Notes: generated by a model not told the origin, from the sequence alone. A DNA stretch of 64,000 bases from Nostoc sp. ATCC 53789 (GCF_009873495.1 NZ_CP046703.1:434001-498000), one strand, 5' to 3'; shown: positions 51,662 to 61,000, counted from the stretch's first letter. Translations and numbers: made by a program.

Positions 51662-54079
51662 TTATATATTATCACTGTTACACTGCCTGCTAACGCAGAT
51701 AAATAAACCAGATTGTGAAATTGAAATTTTTTCAACTTGCTTCGGAGCTTTTATTTCAGTAAATAACTGAATTCCTTGATTAAAATTAAGTTTACTTTCA
51801 TCAGGCTTTGCCATCTTTTGATAAGTTAAACCTAATTGATAATAAGCTTCAGCTAGATCGCACTTAGCACCTATTTTATCCAACAGTTCGATTGCTTCTC
51901 TATGATGAGCCAGGGCTAATTCAAAATCTGCTTGTTGCCGATTTATTTCTGCTAAACCATTGAGTGTTTTTGCTTTCACCTGCATATAGTGGCTTTCTTC
52001 CGCAAAAGTTAAAGCTTGGTGTAATATTTTATTTGCTTGATAAAACTCTCCTAAATTGACGTATGTTTGACCCAAAATTTGCATGAAATAGACAAATCTC
52101 CCAGTCTGTTCTACCAGTTTTTCGTTCGTAATATTCTGATAAGCTACATCTGCTAATGCAAAGGAGGCATCACGCAAACCTAAATAAGAATACACCAAAG
52201 CTAAACAAACTGATGCTTTCTCTGCCCAGCGATGATGCTCAGTATTTTGGGCTAGGTAAATTACTTGTTGAAATAAATTTGCGGCTGCCTCTAACTCCCA
52301 TAAATCTATCTTGTAAAGACCAATACTTAATAAAGAATCTACCTCTAGCATCCTCAGATAGTAAACTGGATGTTTATTTTCTGGCTGAGGTATAAGTGAT
52401 TTTAGTGCTTTGGTTGCCAGAGTAAGAGTCTTTTCTTGACAAGCGATCGCTTGACTAATTTTACCTGTTATCCAATATAGATCGCCCAGTATATTATAGA
52501 GTTCGCTGAGGTTTTGGTTATTTTCCAGATTGTTAACAACTTGATTAATTGCCGCCAGTATCGGTTGAATTAAACCCATCCGATACAACGTACTACCAAG
52601 AGGCAAAAATTGCTGCCATTGATTATTTCGGCTTTTTAAAATTACCTTACCTGCGAACTCAAACTCATTAATTTCTATATAATGATAATATGCTTCGAGA
52701 GCTTGCAAAGCATCTTTAAAAGTTTCAATTTGTTTAATACTAGCTGTCCAAAATTCTGCGGCTTTGTGGTTGGCAATTTCCCATTCATTGCTGGGGCGTA
52801 AACGTGCGATCGCTTCAGCACGAATCACCGGATGCAGCCAATATTCGCCTTTATCGCACTCCACTAAAGACCGATTTCTCAAGGAGGCGATGATTTGGCG
52901 ATGTTGATCGGGTGGGACATCCCAAAGTAAACAAAATAACCCTTGTGATGGGATGGTGGGTATATCTTGGTAACGATAACATCCCAAACGGCAAAGCAAG
53001 CGATAAGCTTGAGGGTCGAGGGCTTGCAAACGATTGATTTGACTAACCGCTAAATTTTTTAAGTCCGTTGCTGCTAAAGGATCGGCATGATTTTCTTGCC
53101 AATAAAGAACCATGTCACCGCCAAAATCTTCCTGAATCGAACCACAGAGAATTCCCATTGCTTTAGCATTACCGCCATAAGTGCGATGTATGATTTGCAA
53201 GGTTGGCGAGTCGATGACTAACCCACGGTTGCTAAAAAACTTTTGCCATGCGCTTTGATCCAAACCAGGAAGCCGATAGTGATTTACATTCAACCCAGGT
53301 TCACAAAGGCGATCGCGGCTAGTAATCAAGGTAACAGATTGCACCCTGGCATCAGCCAACACCCGCAATAGTTCTACATAGTTGCGGTGAGAAGCAATCA
53401 ATCCACCTTGTTGATCTAATGCAGGTTCGAGATTGTCAATTAATACCCCAATCCGCCGATTGTGGAGTTCGCGCTTGAGTCGTCCCAATGTAACCCCAAA
53501 TTCTACTCCAGGTTCTTGCTCAAAGTCTTGTTTGAGCCATTCTTCTACTACTCGTTCGGCGGGGGTGATGTTTTGAGTTTCCTTCGCCATCAGCAGTTCC
53601 AAAACCAAGTCAAATTCTTGATGGAGATATTGCTGCGCTAGAGTAGTTTTGCCTAAGCCTCCCTCACCTTGGATGACAATGACTTTCGAGCCTTGATTTA
53701 CCAAATTATTCAGGTGAGCGATCGCTTCTGTTCGTCCAATAAAATTGGTATCCTCTAATTTTGGGGTGGGATGTGGCGATCGCGAGTAATCAATCAGACT
53801 GGATGATATCGCAGTAGTTTTTCTCAGAACCCGTTCCAAAGTAGCGCGACAATTACTTTTGGTAATCTTTTCTCGCAATACTTTAGAAAGCAGCTTCCAT
53901 AACTGAGAACCCGCATCCTTGGCGTGTCCTTCGGTACAACCGTAAGAATGAGCGATATCCAAATATTTTCTACCCAACCAAACTTGCACAAGAATCACTT
54001 TTTGCAAATCGCTCAACCGTTCCCCAGTCTGCGGGGGAATTGTGGCATCTAACCATGCTAATGCTGCTTCAGCGTCCAT
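51662..54079 (-). CDS. STAND NTPase (NB-ARC/NACHT-like) with N-terminal HTH and C-terminal TPRs
   Basis: 805 residues. Residues 1-90 form a helix-turn-helix-like domain of the type found in vWA-MoxR-associated (vMAP) proteins (LSDLQKVILVQVWLGRKYLDIA). The NTPase core follows with TNFIGRTEAI (111-120), Walker A GEGGLGKT (138-145) and Walker B RIGVLIDNLEPAL (around 210-222), then a winged-helix region. The C-terminal 350 residues are TPR-like helices (ALAHHREAIELLDKIG and others). Such proteins switch by oligomerising when a ligand binds the repeats, and in bacteria serve signalling or antiphage defence. No effector domain is visible, and no obvious partner gene. Function inferred only from architecture. 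Confidence 0.8.
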   Translation of the reverse strand: MDAEAALAWLDATIPPQTGERLSDLQKVILVQVWLGRKYLDIAHSYGCTEGHAKDAGSQLWKLLSKVLREKITKSNCRATLERVLRKTTAISSSLIDYSRSPHPTPKLEDTNFIGRTEAIAHLNNLVNQGSKVIVIQGEGGLGKTTLAQQYLHQEFDLVLELLMAKETQNITPAERVVEEWLKQDFEQEPGVEFGVTLGRLKRELHNRRIGVLIDNLEPALDQQGGLIASHRNYVELLRVLADARVQSVTLITSRDRLCEPGLNVNHYRLPGLDQSAWQKFFSNRGLVIDSPTLQIIHRTYGGNAKAMGILCGSIQEDFGGDMVLYWQENHADPLAATDLKNLAVSQINRLQALDPQAYRLLCRLGCYRYQDIPTIPSQGLFCLLWDVPPDQHRQIIASLRNRSLVECDKGEYWLHPVIRAEAIARLRPSNEWEIANHKAAEFWTASIKQIETFKDALQALEAYYHYIEINEFEFAGKVILKSRNNQWQQFLPLGSTLYRMGLIQPILAAINQVVNNLENNQNLSELYNILGDLYWITGKISQAIACQEKTLTLATKALKSLIPQPENKHPVYYLRMLEVDSLLSIGLYKIDLWELEAAANLFQQVIYLAQNTEHHRWAEKASVCLALVYSYLGLRDASFALADVAYQNITNEKLVEQTGRFVYFMQILGQTYVNLGEFYQANKILHQALTFAEESHYMQVKAKTLNGLAEINRQQADFELALAHHREAIELLDKIGAKCDLAEAYYQLGLTYQKMAKPDESKLNFNQGIQLFTEIKAPKQVEKISISQSGLFICVSRQCNSDNI

Positions 54080-54168
54080 TGTGTAACGACGAGGGGAGTT
54101 CAGATTTTAGGGACAACTATAAATTACTCTACAGTTATATTGCGGGAGTTTTCGGATAAGATTCTGTA

Positions 54169-54197
54169 AACCCGACTTTTTTCCCGACTTTTGCAAA
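54169..54197. repeat. CCCGACTTTT motif, copy 1
   Basis: Tandem CCCGACTTTT units followed by GCAA; closely matches 58346-58373 in the same orientation. It lies about 90 bp upstream of the STAND gene's start. Confidence 0.55.
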
Positions 54198-54326
54198 CTT
54201 TATTCAAAATTCAGCCGCAATTTTCATTGCTTCTTGTGAGTGCAACTAATGGAGTCTCTTGCAAAAGCCACTTAATTGACCCAAAAAATTAATTTAGTAT
54301 CGCTAGTTCTTTAATACGTTTGTCAA

Positions 54327-54725
54327 TTAGCTCAATCTTGTAATAGTCAAAATTAAAGTTCCATGATTGTTAAAATACATTATTGGGAGATCATTGGCAT
54401 AACAAAACAACTCCCCACTTGAAGTAGCTTTATATTTCTCCAATTTCTTCCCAATTAAGAACTCTTGTTCAGCAGACTGGCCAATATTCCCAATTAGGGA
54501 AAACCAGTTTTCGTTTGGTTTTCTGCGGAACATCTTAGCCCAACGTAGCCACGGTTTTGTATACCCATCTGCATCACTTCTAATCTTGGCATCATACCAA
54601 AACTGTTCTCCTTGTACTTCAAACTTATAACTTGCTCCTATTTCTAGAAAAATACCAGTGGCGTTCCAGTATTTCTGAGCGTCTATTATTGTTTCTGATG
54701 GAGAGCTAATTTGTAGCTTTGTCAT
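54327..54725 (-). CDS. PA-IL/LecA-like jelly-roll domain protein
   Basis: 132 residues, no signal peptide. The pattern YWNATGIFLEIGASYKFEV, then DGYTKPWLRW, LIGNIG, FLIGKKLE and SGELFCYANDLP...YFNNHGTLILTITR resembles the PA-I galactophilic lectin (LecA) fold, a calcium-dependent galactose-binding beta-sandwich. It could bind carbohydrate or simply be a related fold used for other purposes. It lies about 250 bp upstream of the STAND gene, on the same strand and oriented towards it, so the two may be functionally linked, but this is inference. Confidence 0.6.
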   Translation of the reverse strand: MTKLQISSPSETIIDAQKYWNATGIFLEIGASYKFEVQGEQFWYDAKIRSDADGYTKPWLRWAKMFRRKPNENWFSLIGNIGQSAEQEFLIGKKLEKYKATSSGELFCYANDLPIMYFNNHGTLILTITRLS

Positions 54726-54963
54726 TTTTGTATTAATTTTACATAATTGTAACGATGAACCGGAACATCACTTATTACATACGAATAATCACTTGCCAAA
54801 GAAAAAACATTAAGGAGATAAGTTTAGAAATTTGTATTACTTCAATGCCTTGAATAATCTTTTTTTAACCTCTTATTAATTTGAAAAGCTTACTCTTCTT
54901 AGATAATTGAGGCTAGCTATTTACAACAAATTAAGCCTCATCTAAAACATCAGGGAGTATACA

Positions 54964-56220
54964 TTGAATTTATCGAGACGTGAGTTTTTTACCCTGGCAG
55001 GAGCATCTGCTACAGGTGCTGTCCTTCTATCTCCTTTGCAAGCATTTTATGCTAAACCTGCGATCGCTGCGGGCCCCTACGGCAATTTAGTGACCGACCC
55101 CAACGGAGTATTAGATTTGCCATCAGGATTCACTTACCGCAGACTATCCGAAACAGGCCAAACGATGAATGATGGTTACTTAGTACCGGGTGGTCACGAT
55201 GGTATGGGTGCTTTTGCCGGGTCTAATGGCAATACGATTCTAATTCGCAATCATGAACTCGGTACTTCTGGCAATGGTGTGGGCGCTCCCAATGTCAGCA
55301 AGTACAACACAAATGGGAGGGGCGGTTGTACTAAATTGGTTGTTAATTCTTCCCGCAACCTGGTAGAACATCGGGGTGTCCTAGCTGGAACTATTCGCAA
55401 CTGTGCTGGTGGCCCTACGCCTTCAGGGTCATGGTTAACCTGCGAGGAAACTTTTGAAAGCAATAACGGCAAGAAGCATGGTTATGTGTTTGAAGTTCCC
55501 AGTAGTGCAAATACTTTTGTCACCCCCGTCCCACTAACCGCTATGGGGCGTTTTAATCACGAGGCTGCTGCTGTAGACCCCAACACAGGGTATATCTACA
55601 TGACAGAAGACCGGAGTGATGGGCTTTTCTACCGCTTCATTCCCAACCAAAGCAACAACCTGAGTGCTGGCGGCACGCTATACGCTTTAAGAATTACGGG
55701 GTCGTCTGGAATCAACACAGCTACGGGTTTCCCAAAAAATACGCCTAGGGCGGTGAACTGGGTACAGATTAGCAATCCTGATCCCACATCTGATACTGTC
55801 AGAACAGCAGGGTATAACAGCGGTGCCGCCAGGTTTTCAGGTGGGGAAGGCATCTTTTATGGCAGTGGTTATGTCTACTTCACTTGCAAGAGTGGTAGTA
55901 GTTCTGGAAATGGGCAGATTTGGCGTTATTCGCCCGCTAATAATACCGTTGAACTCTATATTGAACCCAACAATTCTGGTGTGCTAGACAATCCAGACAA
56001 TATTGTGGTTTTCCCCAACCGGGACATCTTTCTCTGTGAAGATGGGGATGGAACGGATTACATTCTGGGCATCACTCCCAGTGGAAGTCTTTATAAGTTT
56101 GCTAAAAATGCCCTCAACACATCAGAGTTCGCCGGGGTCTGCTTCTCCCCCGATGGTCAGACGATGTTTGTCAATATGCAGAGTCCAGGAATAACCTTTG
56201 CTATCTGGGGGCCCTGGTAA
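54964..56220 (+). CDS. PhoX-family (DUF839) secreted phosphatase
   Basis: 418 residues. It begins with TTG (54964) after GGGAG at 54951-54955. The N-terminus SRREFFTLAGAS is a Tat signal with the twin arginine, so the protein should be exported folded. DUF839 features are present, such as ILIRNHELG, GGCTKLVV, SWLTCEETFE, GRFNHEAAAVDP, YMTEDRSDGLFYRF and ending GVCFSPDGQTMFVNMQSPG. PhoX enzymes are calcium/iron alkaline phosphatases that release phosphate from organic esters. It is shorter than Pseudomonas PhoX, as in many cyanobacteria. A hairpin (AGCCTAG/CTAGGCT, 56237-56268) follows. I saw no Pho box. Confidence 0.85.
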   Translation: MNLSRREFFTLAGASATGAVLLSPLQAFYAKPAIAAGPYGNLVTDPNGVLDLPSGFTYRRLSETGQTMNDGYLVPGGHDGMGAFAGSNGNTILIRNHELGTSGNGVGAPNVSKYNTNGRGGCTKLVVNSSRNLVEHRGVLAGTIRNCAGGPTPSGSWLTCEETFESNNGKKHGYVFEVPSSANTFVTPVPLTAMGRFNHEAAAVDPNTGYIYMTEDRSDGLFYRFIPNQSNNLSAGGTLYALRITGSSGINTATGFPKNTPRAVNWVQISNPDPTSDTVRTAGYNSGAARFSGGEGIFYGSGYVYFTCKSGSSSGNGQIWRYSPANNTVELYIEPNNSGVLDNPDNIVVFPNRDIFLCEDGDGTDYILGITPSGSLYKFAKNALNTSEFAGVCFSPDGQTMFVNMQSPGITFAIWGPW

Positions 56221-56236
56221 CGCTACATCCTGTTTC

Positions 56237-56268
56237 AGCCTAGCCAGAGCGATCCCCCTGACTAGGCT
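56237..56268 (+). terminator. Hairpin after the PhoX-family gene
   Basis: AGCCTAG pairs with CTAGGCT around an 18-bp loop, followed by CTTATCC. It lies 16 bp after the stop codon; the T run is weak. Confidence 0.55.
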
Positions 56269-56308
56269 CTTATCCTGACTTCAATCAGACAGTCTGACTT
56301 GATATACT

Positions 56309-56338
56309 CCCCCGAATCCACTTCGCTAAATTCGGGGG
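56309..56338. repeat. Left-side hairpin of the IS200/IS605 element, outer
   Basis: CCCCCGAAT pairs with ATTCGGGGG around a 12-bp loop. It may be the outer left end or belong to the flank. Confidence 0.6.
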
Positions 56339-56385
56339 ATTCTAGGCTCAGACAGCGATATTTTCTATCGTACCTATGCTGAGAA

Positions 56386-56406
56386 CCTCCGGCTTTTAGC
56401 CGGGGG
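56386..56406. repeat. Left-end hairpin of the IS200/IS605 element, inner
   Basis: CCTCCGGCT pairs with AGCCGGGGG (one G-T pair). It is close to the tnpA 3' end, where the Y1 transposase recognises the left end in this group. Confidence 0.6.
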
Positions 56407-56444
56407 ATGAAAGCTATCCGCCTGATTTATCAGGCGTTTTAGTT

Positions 56445-56858
56445 TTAATTACTTTTTTGATTCTCAATATATTTTCTCACAACTTCTGTACTTGCTGCAC
56501 CAGTCGAAGCGACAAAGTAACTAGGACTCCAGAGAGAAGGGAGTTTTTTCAGGTGCGGGAATTCGCGTCTGAGGTGATGAGATGCCCTCCCCTTAATCCA
56601 TCTAGCTACATCAGCAGGTGACTCATGCGTTGGGACATTTAAAAAACAATGAACATGATCAGGCATTATTTCTAAAGCGATAAGTCTCCAACTATGCTCA
56701 ACTACTAACTCTAATATAATTTCTTGTAAACGCTGTGCTACTTCTTTTATTAGCACGGCTTTTCGTCGTTTAGGAACAAATACAAAATGGTAGTTTAGGG
56801 ATGAAACTGAGCCATTTGTCCGCCTGTATTCGTAGTCTGATGGTGATAATTTAGCCAC
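56445..56858 (-). CDS. tnpA: Y1 transposase TnpA (IS200/IS605)
   Basis: 137 residues, the usual size. The HUH motif is H68-V-H70 in PDHVHCF, and the catalytic tyrosine is Y130 in VVRKYIENQ. It cuts and rejoins single-stranded DNA at the hairpin ends of the element. The start MAKLSPSDYEYRRTNGSVSSLNYHFVFVPKRRK is typical. Intact and divergent from tnpB. Confidence 0.93.
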   Translation of the reverse strand: MAKLSPSDYEYRRTNGSVSSLNYHFVFVPKRRKAVLIKEVAQRLQEIILELVVEHSWRLIALEIMPDHVHCFLNVPTHESPADVARWIKGRASHHLRREFPHLKKLPSLWSPSYFVASTGAASTEVVRKYIENQKSN

Positions 56859-56924
56859 TAATTAAATGTTGTTGACTTATACTCTAGCAACATTTATAGT
56901 AAGATATACAGGAGGTAAAAACAA

Positions 56925-58313
56925 GTGTACAAAACCTGTTCAATTAGGGCTAAATTTAATGACGAAGAAACAGCTTTTTGGTTAAACCAGTGCGAAAATG
57001 CTAATAGCTTGATAAATTGTGCATTGTACGAAACTAAGAAAATTCATTACGCCAAATTGCAAGAAAATGGTAATGCCTTTACTATTTATTGGCGTGGTGA
57101 TGATTTACGTAGTGGATGGAAAACTTATAGATGCACTACAACTTACCCTGAGTTAGACTTAATTCTCAAACAGAATGTGCATTACAAAGCAATGGCGGCT
57201 CAATCAGCACAACAAACGCTAAAGTCATTTGGTGAGTCAATTACAGCCTATAACGGACTGGTCAAAGCTTATTACAACGGTGAGGTTGATAAACCATCCT
57301 TGCCGAAATATCGCAAAAAGGGAGGTCTAGCTGCTGTTACATTTCCGCGTCAGGCTCTAAATTTTAATGAGGGATATTTCAAGCCATCAATTAGTAAAGA
57401 AAGTAAAGCAGAATTACTAACTGAAATTAGATTATATCTTCCAGAATTTATAGATTCAGCTTGGGTCAAGGAAGTAACAGTACGCCCTAACTTTGGTCAA
57501 TTATGGATTGATTGGGTGATTGATGATGGTAAAGAGCCAATAGAAAATAATCCCCAATTAGATTACACGCAAGCATGGAGTTTTGACCACGGCGGTTCTA
57601 ATTGGTTAACAGGTGTCTCAACCCGTGGGAAAAGTTTGATTATTGATGGTCGCAAACTTAGATCACTGAATCAAGGATATTCACGTTTAGTTGCTAAATA
57701 CAAACAAGGCAAGTCAGATTTTTATTGGGATTCCAACCTTGATAGAGTGCAACGTAAGCGTAACAACCAGATGCGAGATGCAATCAATAAGGCTGCTAGA
57801 TTTATTGTCAATCAATGTCTTAACGATAAGGTGGGCAACATTGTTATTGGTTGGAATGTTGGACAGAAACAAAATTCCAACATGGGAAAAAGAAATAACC
57901 AGAATTTTGTAGTTATCCCAACCAGTCGATTAATTGAAAGGTTAAAACAACTCTGCCCGGAATACGGAATTATTTTAACAATTACCGAGGAAGCATATAC
58001 AAGTAAAGCATCATTTCTTGATTGCGACTCCCTGCCCAAGCATGGCGAAAAGCCCCAAGGGTGGAAAGCAAGCGGAAACCGCATAAATAGAGGACAGTAC
58101 AGAAGCAAAGACGGCTCCATTGTTAATGCAGATTGCAATGGAAGCGCAAACATCATGCGAAAAGTAGCCACACAGCTAGGGTTAAATCTAGCCGAGGTGG
58201 GTAGGGCATCTTTGACAGTGCCACAGCGAATTGATTTGTTTACGCGATTATCCAAATCATATCGCAAACGTTGCGGAGTGGGTCTTTTAGACCCCATAGC
58301 AACATCAGTTTAG
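56925..58313 (+). CDS. tnpB: TnpB RNA-guided nuclease (IS200/IS605 OrfB)
   Basis: 462 residues. The RuvC catalytic residues are in place: D221 (SFDHGG), E356 (EEAYTSK) and D403 (NADCNGSANI). An N-terminal helical part (1-130) and a beta barrel region (about 130-210) precede the RuvC domain. The zinc-ribbon cysteines usual between the second and third motifs are missing: that stretch reads ASFLDCDSLP...NRINRGQYRS. This is seen in a subgroup of cyanobacterial TnpBs. TnpB is a reprogrammable nuclease using an RNA from the element's right end, which helps the element persist. Confidence 0.93.
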   Translation: MYKTCSIRAKFNDEETAFWLNQCENANSLINCALYETKKIHYAKLQENGNAFTIYWRGDDLRSGWKTYRCTTTYPELDLILKQNVHYKAMAAQSAQQTLKSFGESITAYNGLVKAYYNGEVDKPSLPKYRKKGGLAAVTFPRQALNFNEGYFKPSISKESKAELLTEIRLYLPEFIDSAWVKEVTVRPNFGQLWIDWVIDDGKEPIENNPQLDYTQAWSFDHGGSNWLTGVSTRGKSLIIDGRKLRSLNQGYSRLVAKYKQGKSDFYWDSNLDRVQRKRNNQMRDAINKAARFIVNQCLNDKVGNIVIGWNVGQKQNSNMGKRNNQNFVVIPTSRLIERLKQLCPEYGIILTITEEAYTSKASFLDCDSLPKHGEKPQGWKASGNRINRGQYRSKDGSIVNADCNGSANIMRKVATQLGLNLAEVGRASLTVPQRIDLFTRLSKSYRKRCGVGLLDPIATSV

Positions 58314-58315
58314 AA

Positions 58316-58338
58316 TCCTTCGGCTAGAAGCCGAAGGA
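58316..58338. repeat. Right-end hairpin of the IS200/IS605 element
   Basis: TCCTTCGGC pairs perfectly with GCCGAAGGA around a 5-base loop, three bases after the tnpB stop. Together with the small stem GGTCT/AGACC inside the tnpB 3' end it is where the guide RNA scaffold is expected. Confidence 0.8.
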
Positions 58339-58345
58339 GATGTCA

Positions 58346-58373
58346 AAACCAACTTTTTCCCCGACTTTTGCAA
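58346..58373. repeat. CCCGACTTTT motif, copy 2
   Basis: AAACCAACTTTTTCCCCG followed by ACTTTTGCAA; matches 54169-54197 closely, and directly borders the right end of the mobile element. Confidence 0.55.
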
Positions 58374-58470
58374 CCCTATCACATCAAACTGCCGACTTCA
58401 GCCGACTGACAAAACAAAGTGCGATCGCTTAGGCTATTGGGCATAGAGATAAAAATTTAAGTATAAAAAT

Positions 58471-59409
58471 ATGCTTAACACCCTCAGCCCAATCACAGAA
58501 GACTTAGCAGGTCAAAGCTATCCCAGTCCTCATTATTTGCAAACACAGCGCCGCATCCGTTCCCTCATAGACAAATATATTGCAGTCGAACAACTACATA
58601 ACCGCCTGCAAGATTTACCGATACAGTTTGCCAATCCCCAACCGCGTCCCTGGAAACTCATCGACTGGCAAACAATTAACCGCAATCAAATTATCGGCTT
58701 AGACGCAGAGGTATTTTTATCTATATTGATAGGTGCGATGGATACAGAAGCACCAATTCGCGGCTATACCCAAACAAGTCGGCAGTATTTAGAAAAATTG
58801 CATCCTCAAATGGCTCGGTTTGTTGGTGGAACTGTCGGTGAAAATGGCGAACTGCTGGAACTTGGTTTGTGGGAAAAGGAAGAACGTCAGCACACACCAG
58901 CATTAATCAAAGTTTACACCCAATTAACAGGCGAGAAAATTACCCCAAAATTTCGTACTGTTAGAAGCTATCTCCCCACAGATGATGCTCACGAAGACTT
59001 ATATCGCCACGGCTTACACCGCATTGCCACAGAATACGGTGCAACCTGTCTCTATATTTGGTTGATGGCTCACACCACTGGCGCACTCCAGGATGTTTTA
59101 GAGGAACTAGCACAAGATGAAATCAATCATACGACCAAATTCTGGGGGTTTGGAGTCTGGACTTTCCCTGATACTGGGTTGACACGAATTGGACGCACAC
59201 TCATCAAAACGCGATCGCAAAATTATCAGCGCAACAACCTCATGCGTACTCTCCGCCGCATGATGGCTACCCTCAACTGGAATGCTTGGTCATTGACTAA
59301 CAAAGCAACTCTCCTCTTCACCTTCACCTATACAATGCGTCGTCTGTGGAGTTGGAACAACACCCTCACATCAGAGTATCTGCAAGATTTATTTGAAACT
59401 ACTTATTAG
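58471..59409 (+). CDS. Ferritin-like diiron protein
   Basis: 312 residues, helical. Two E-x2-H motifs, E138-R-Q-H141 and E217-I-N-H220, plus E93 and E188 in paired helices, give the six ligands of a diiron carboxylate centre as in acyl-ACP desaturases and related oxygenases. No signal peptide; the C-terminal third is Arg-rich with a hydrophobic run ([17 protein letters not shown]), which might attach to membrane. The substrate is unknown. The gene lies 23 bp before uppS in the same direction, so the two may be co-transcribed. Confidence 0.75.
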   Translation: MLNTLSPITEDLAGQSYPSPHYLQTQRRIRSLIDKYIAVEQLHNRLQDLPIQFANPQPRPWKLIDWQTINRNQIIGLDAEVFLSILIGAMDTEAPIRGYTQTSRQYLEKLHPQMARFVGGTVGENGELLELGLWEKEERQHTPALIKVYTQLTGEKITPKFRTVRSYLPTDDAHEDLYRHGLHRIATEYGATCLYIWLMAHTTGALQDVLEELAQDEINHTTKFWGFGVWTFPDTGLTRIGRTLIKTRSQNYQRNNLMRTLRRMMATLNWNAWSLTNKATLLFTFTYTMRRLWSWNNTLTSEYLQDLFETTY

Positions 59410-59414
59410 TAAAA

Positions 59415-59449
59415 ACAAAGGACAAAGGACAAATGACAAATGACAAATC
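59415..59449 (+). repeat. Heptanucleotide repeat spanning the uppS start
   Basis: Units ACAAAGG (59415-59421 and 59422-59428), ACAAATG (59429-59435 and 59436-59442) and ACAAATC (59443-59449), five in all with a one-base shift before the last. The second unit supplies AAAGG as ribosome-binding site and the third supplies the ATG of uppS. Confidence 0.8.
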
Positions 59450-60191
59450 AAAATTACCCAGCGATTTAAATCCCCAAAAAATCCCCCAACATATCGCTGT
59501 CATTATGGATGGTAACGGAAGATGGGCAAGCAGTCGAGGATTACCGCGCATTGCTGGACATCGCCAAGGAGCAAAAACACTCAAAGAACTATTGCGTTGC
59601 TGCAAAGATTGGGGAATCAAAGCGTTGACAGCCTACGCTTTCTCAACAGAAAATTGGCAGCGTCCTGTTGAAGAAGTAGATTTTCTGATGCATTTGTTTG
59701 AGCGATTATTACATCGCGAGTTGGCTCAGATGCATCAAGAAGGTGTACGAATATCATTTATTGGAGATTTATCGGCTTTACCTAAGTCTCTACAAACAGA
59801 AATGGAGCGTTCAATGACAGAGACGTTGAACAATCAAGCAATCCACTTTACTGTTGCGGTCAACTACGGTAGCCGCAACGAAATTACCAGAGTTTGCCGT
59901 CAAGTAGCTCAACTCGTAGAACAGGGCCAACTCAGTGCGGAACAAGTGAATGAAGGTCTTGTAGAACAACACCTCTATACGGCAGATACTCCAGAACCCG
60001 ATTTGCTGATTCGTACTAGTGGTGAGATGCGATTGAGTAATTTTCTTTTGTGGCAAATGGCGTATACAGAGATGTATTTCAGCGATATTCTTTGGCCAGA
60101 TTTTAATCGAGAATCATTTCATCAGGCTTTGTTGAGCTACCAAAGTCGCGATCGCCGTTTTGGTCAAGTTAAAGCTTCACTGTCAGCTTAG
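59433..60191 (+). CDS. uppS: Isoprenyl transferase / undecaprenyl diphosphate synthase
   Basis: 252 residues with the cis-prenyltransferase signature [13 protein letters not shown] (catalytic D26), [19 protein letters not shown] and the later [15 protein letters not shown] with the [14 protein letters not shown] ending. It condenses isopentenyl diphosphate units in the cis configuration to make the lipid carrier of cell-wall synthesis. The ATG at 59433 has AAAGGA about five bases upstream; another ATG at 59440 is out of frame. Housekeeping gene; length is normal. Confidence 0.95.
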   Translation: MTNDKSKLPSDLNPQKIPQHIAVIMDGNGRWASSRGLPRIAGHRQGAKTLKELLRCCKDWGIKALTAYAFSTENWQRPVEEVDFLMHLFERLLHRELAQMHQEGVRISFIGDLSALPKSLQTEMERSMTETLNNQAIHFTVAVNYGSRNEITRVCRQVAQLVEQGQLSAEQVNEGLVEQHLYTADTPEPDLLIRTSGEMRLSNFLLWQMAYTEMYFSDILWPDFNRESFHQALLSYQSRDRRFGQVKASLSA

Positions 60192-60218
60192 GGTATTTGG
60201 AAAACCTCTCTCTTAAAT

Positions 60219-60290
60219 TTCCCCCTTCCCGCATCGGTAAGGGGGAAAGGTTTCAAATCCCTCTTACCCCTTACCCCTTCCCCTTTCCCC
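60219..60290. repeat. Low-complexity repeat with CCCCTTACC and GGTAAGGGGG arms
   Basis: GGTAAGGGGGAAAGG pairs partly with CCTCTTACCCCTTACCCC. It belongs to the same type as the elements at 39928 and 48216, and could act as a terminator for uppS. Confidence 0.6.
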
Positions 60291-60980
60291 AGCCATCACG
60301 CAGCATTTTTAGGTTGGCAGACTACTAGGTTGGTTGCTGCTATCAAGCATAAAGTAAAAGCACCCACAGTACCAGGATGGTATATGAGCGCTAATAAATT
60401 AAAACATTATTGAGGATAATCTATCTGCTATGACAGACCGAAGTAACTATAAGAATAGCAGGCGGTGGGTAAATAAACTGCAAGGGTAGTTACAAATGTT
60501 TTGTTAAAAATAGTACTTACTGTAAGGTGTTGTTTTTTTTGCCAAAATGTGATATATTGCGCTCCTTGTTGAAAAATTTTCTGTATGCGATCACTGTAAA
60601 GCTTCTCTTGGATGAAACTGGTTAATAACCGTAAGAGAACTTATTTATACCGTTTTCCTCCCGATCTTACCTGTACTTCAATCAAGACTGCGATCGCGGT
60701 CTCTTAATTTTTTTTGAATAAATTATCCTTTGGTAGGTATTGAGCCGAAATCCTGATACTGTTGGCGAAAGTGTTAAAACTAAAAGCTGCAACGGCAGAT
60801 TGAAGGTTTGAGTTTAAATAATACTTTTAAATACAAATATGTATTACATTCGCTAACGATATCAAATCCTTGGCTCAATATTTATATTCTTGATCACAAA
60901 ATCAGAATCAAGTAAGTTGGCGTTAAAAAAACTAAGTATATTACAAAACGTAAATATGCTTATAACCCTTACTAATGAAT

Positions 60981-61000
60981 AATGACAAAGGACAAATGAC
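60981..61000 (+). repeat. Short heptamer repeat AATGACAAAGGACAAATGAC
   Basis: A second, shorter copy of the ACAAAGG/ACAAATG repeat found at the uppS start, here without a downstream gene. Confidence 0.7.

Larger units (their letters stand above)
56300..58345. mobile_element. IS200/IS605-family element with divergent tnpA and tnpB
   Basis: A Y1-transposase gene (minus strand) and a tnpB gene (plus strand) diverge from a 66-bp gap, the arrangement of IS605-group elements. The left side has hairpins at 56309-56338 and 56386-56406; the right side has the hairpin at 58316-58338. These elements lack terminal inverted repeats and duplications, so exact ends are inferred from the hairpins. Both genes look intact. 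Confidence 0.8.

Noticed and set aside
57812-58297. 161-residue minus-strand frame inside tnpB
   Set aside because: Antisense to the conserved RuvC part of TnpB; the plus-strand reading has all catalytic motifs.
60430-60489. 19-codon frame in the porin upstream region
   Set aside because: Too short, with no supporting ribosome-binding site or recognisable sequence.
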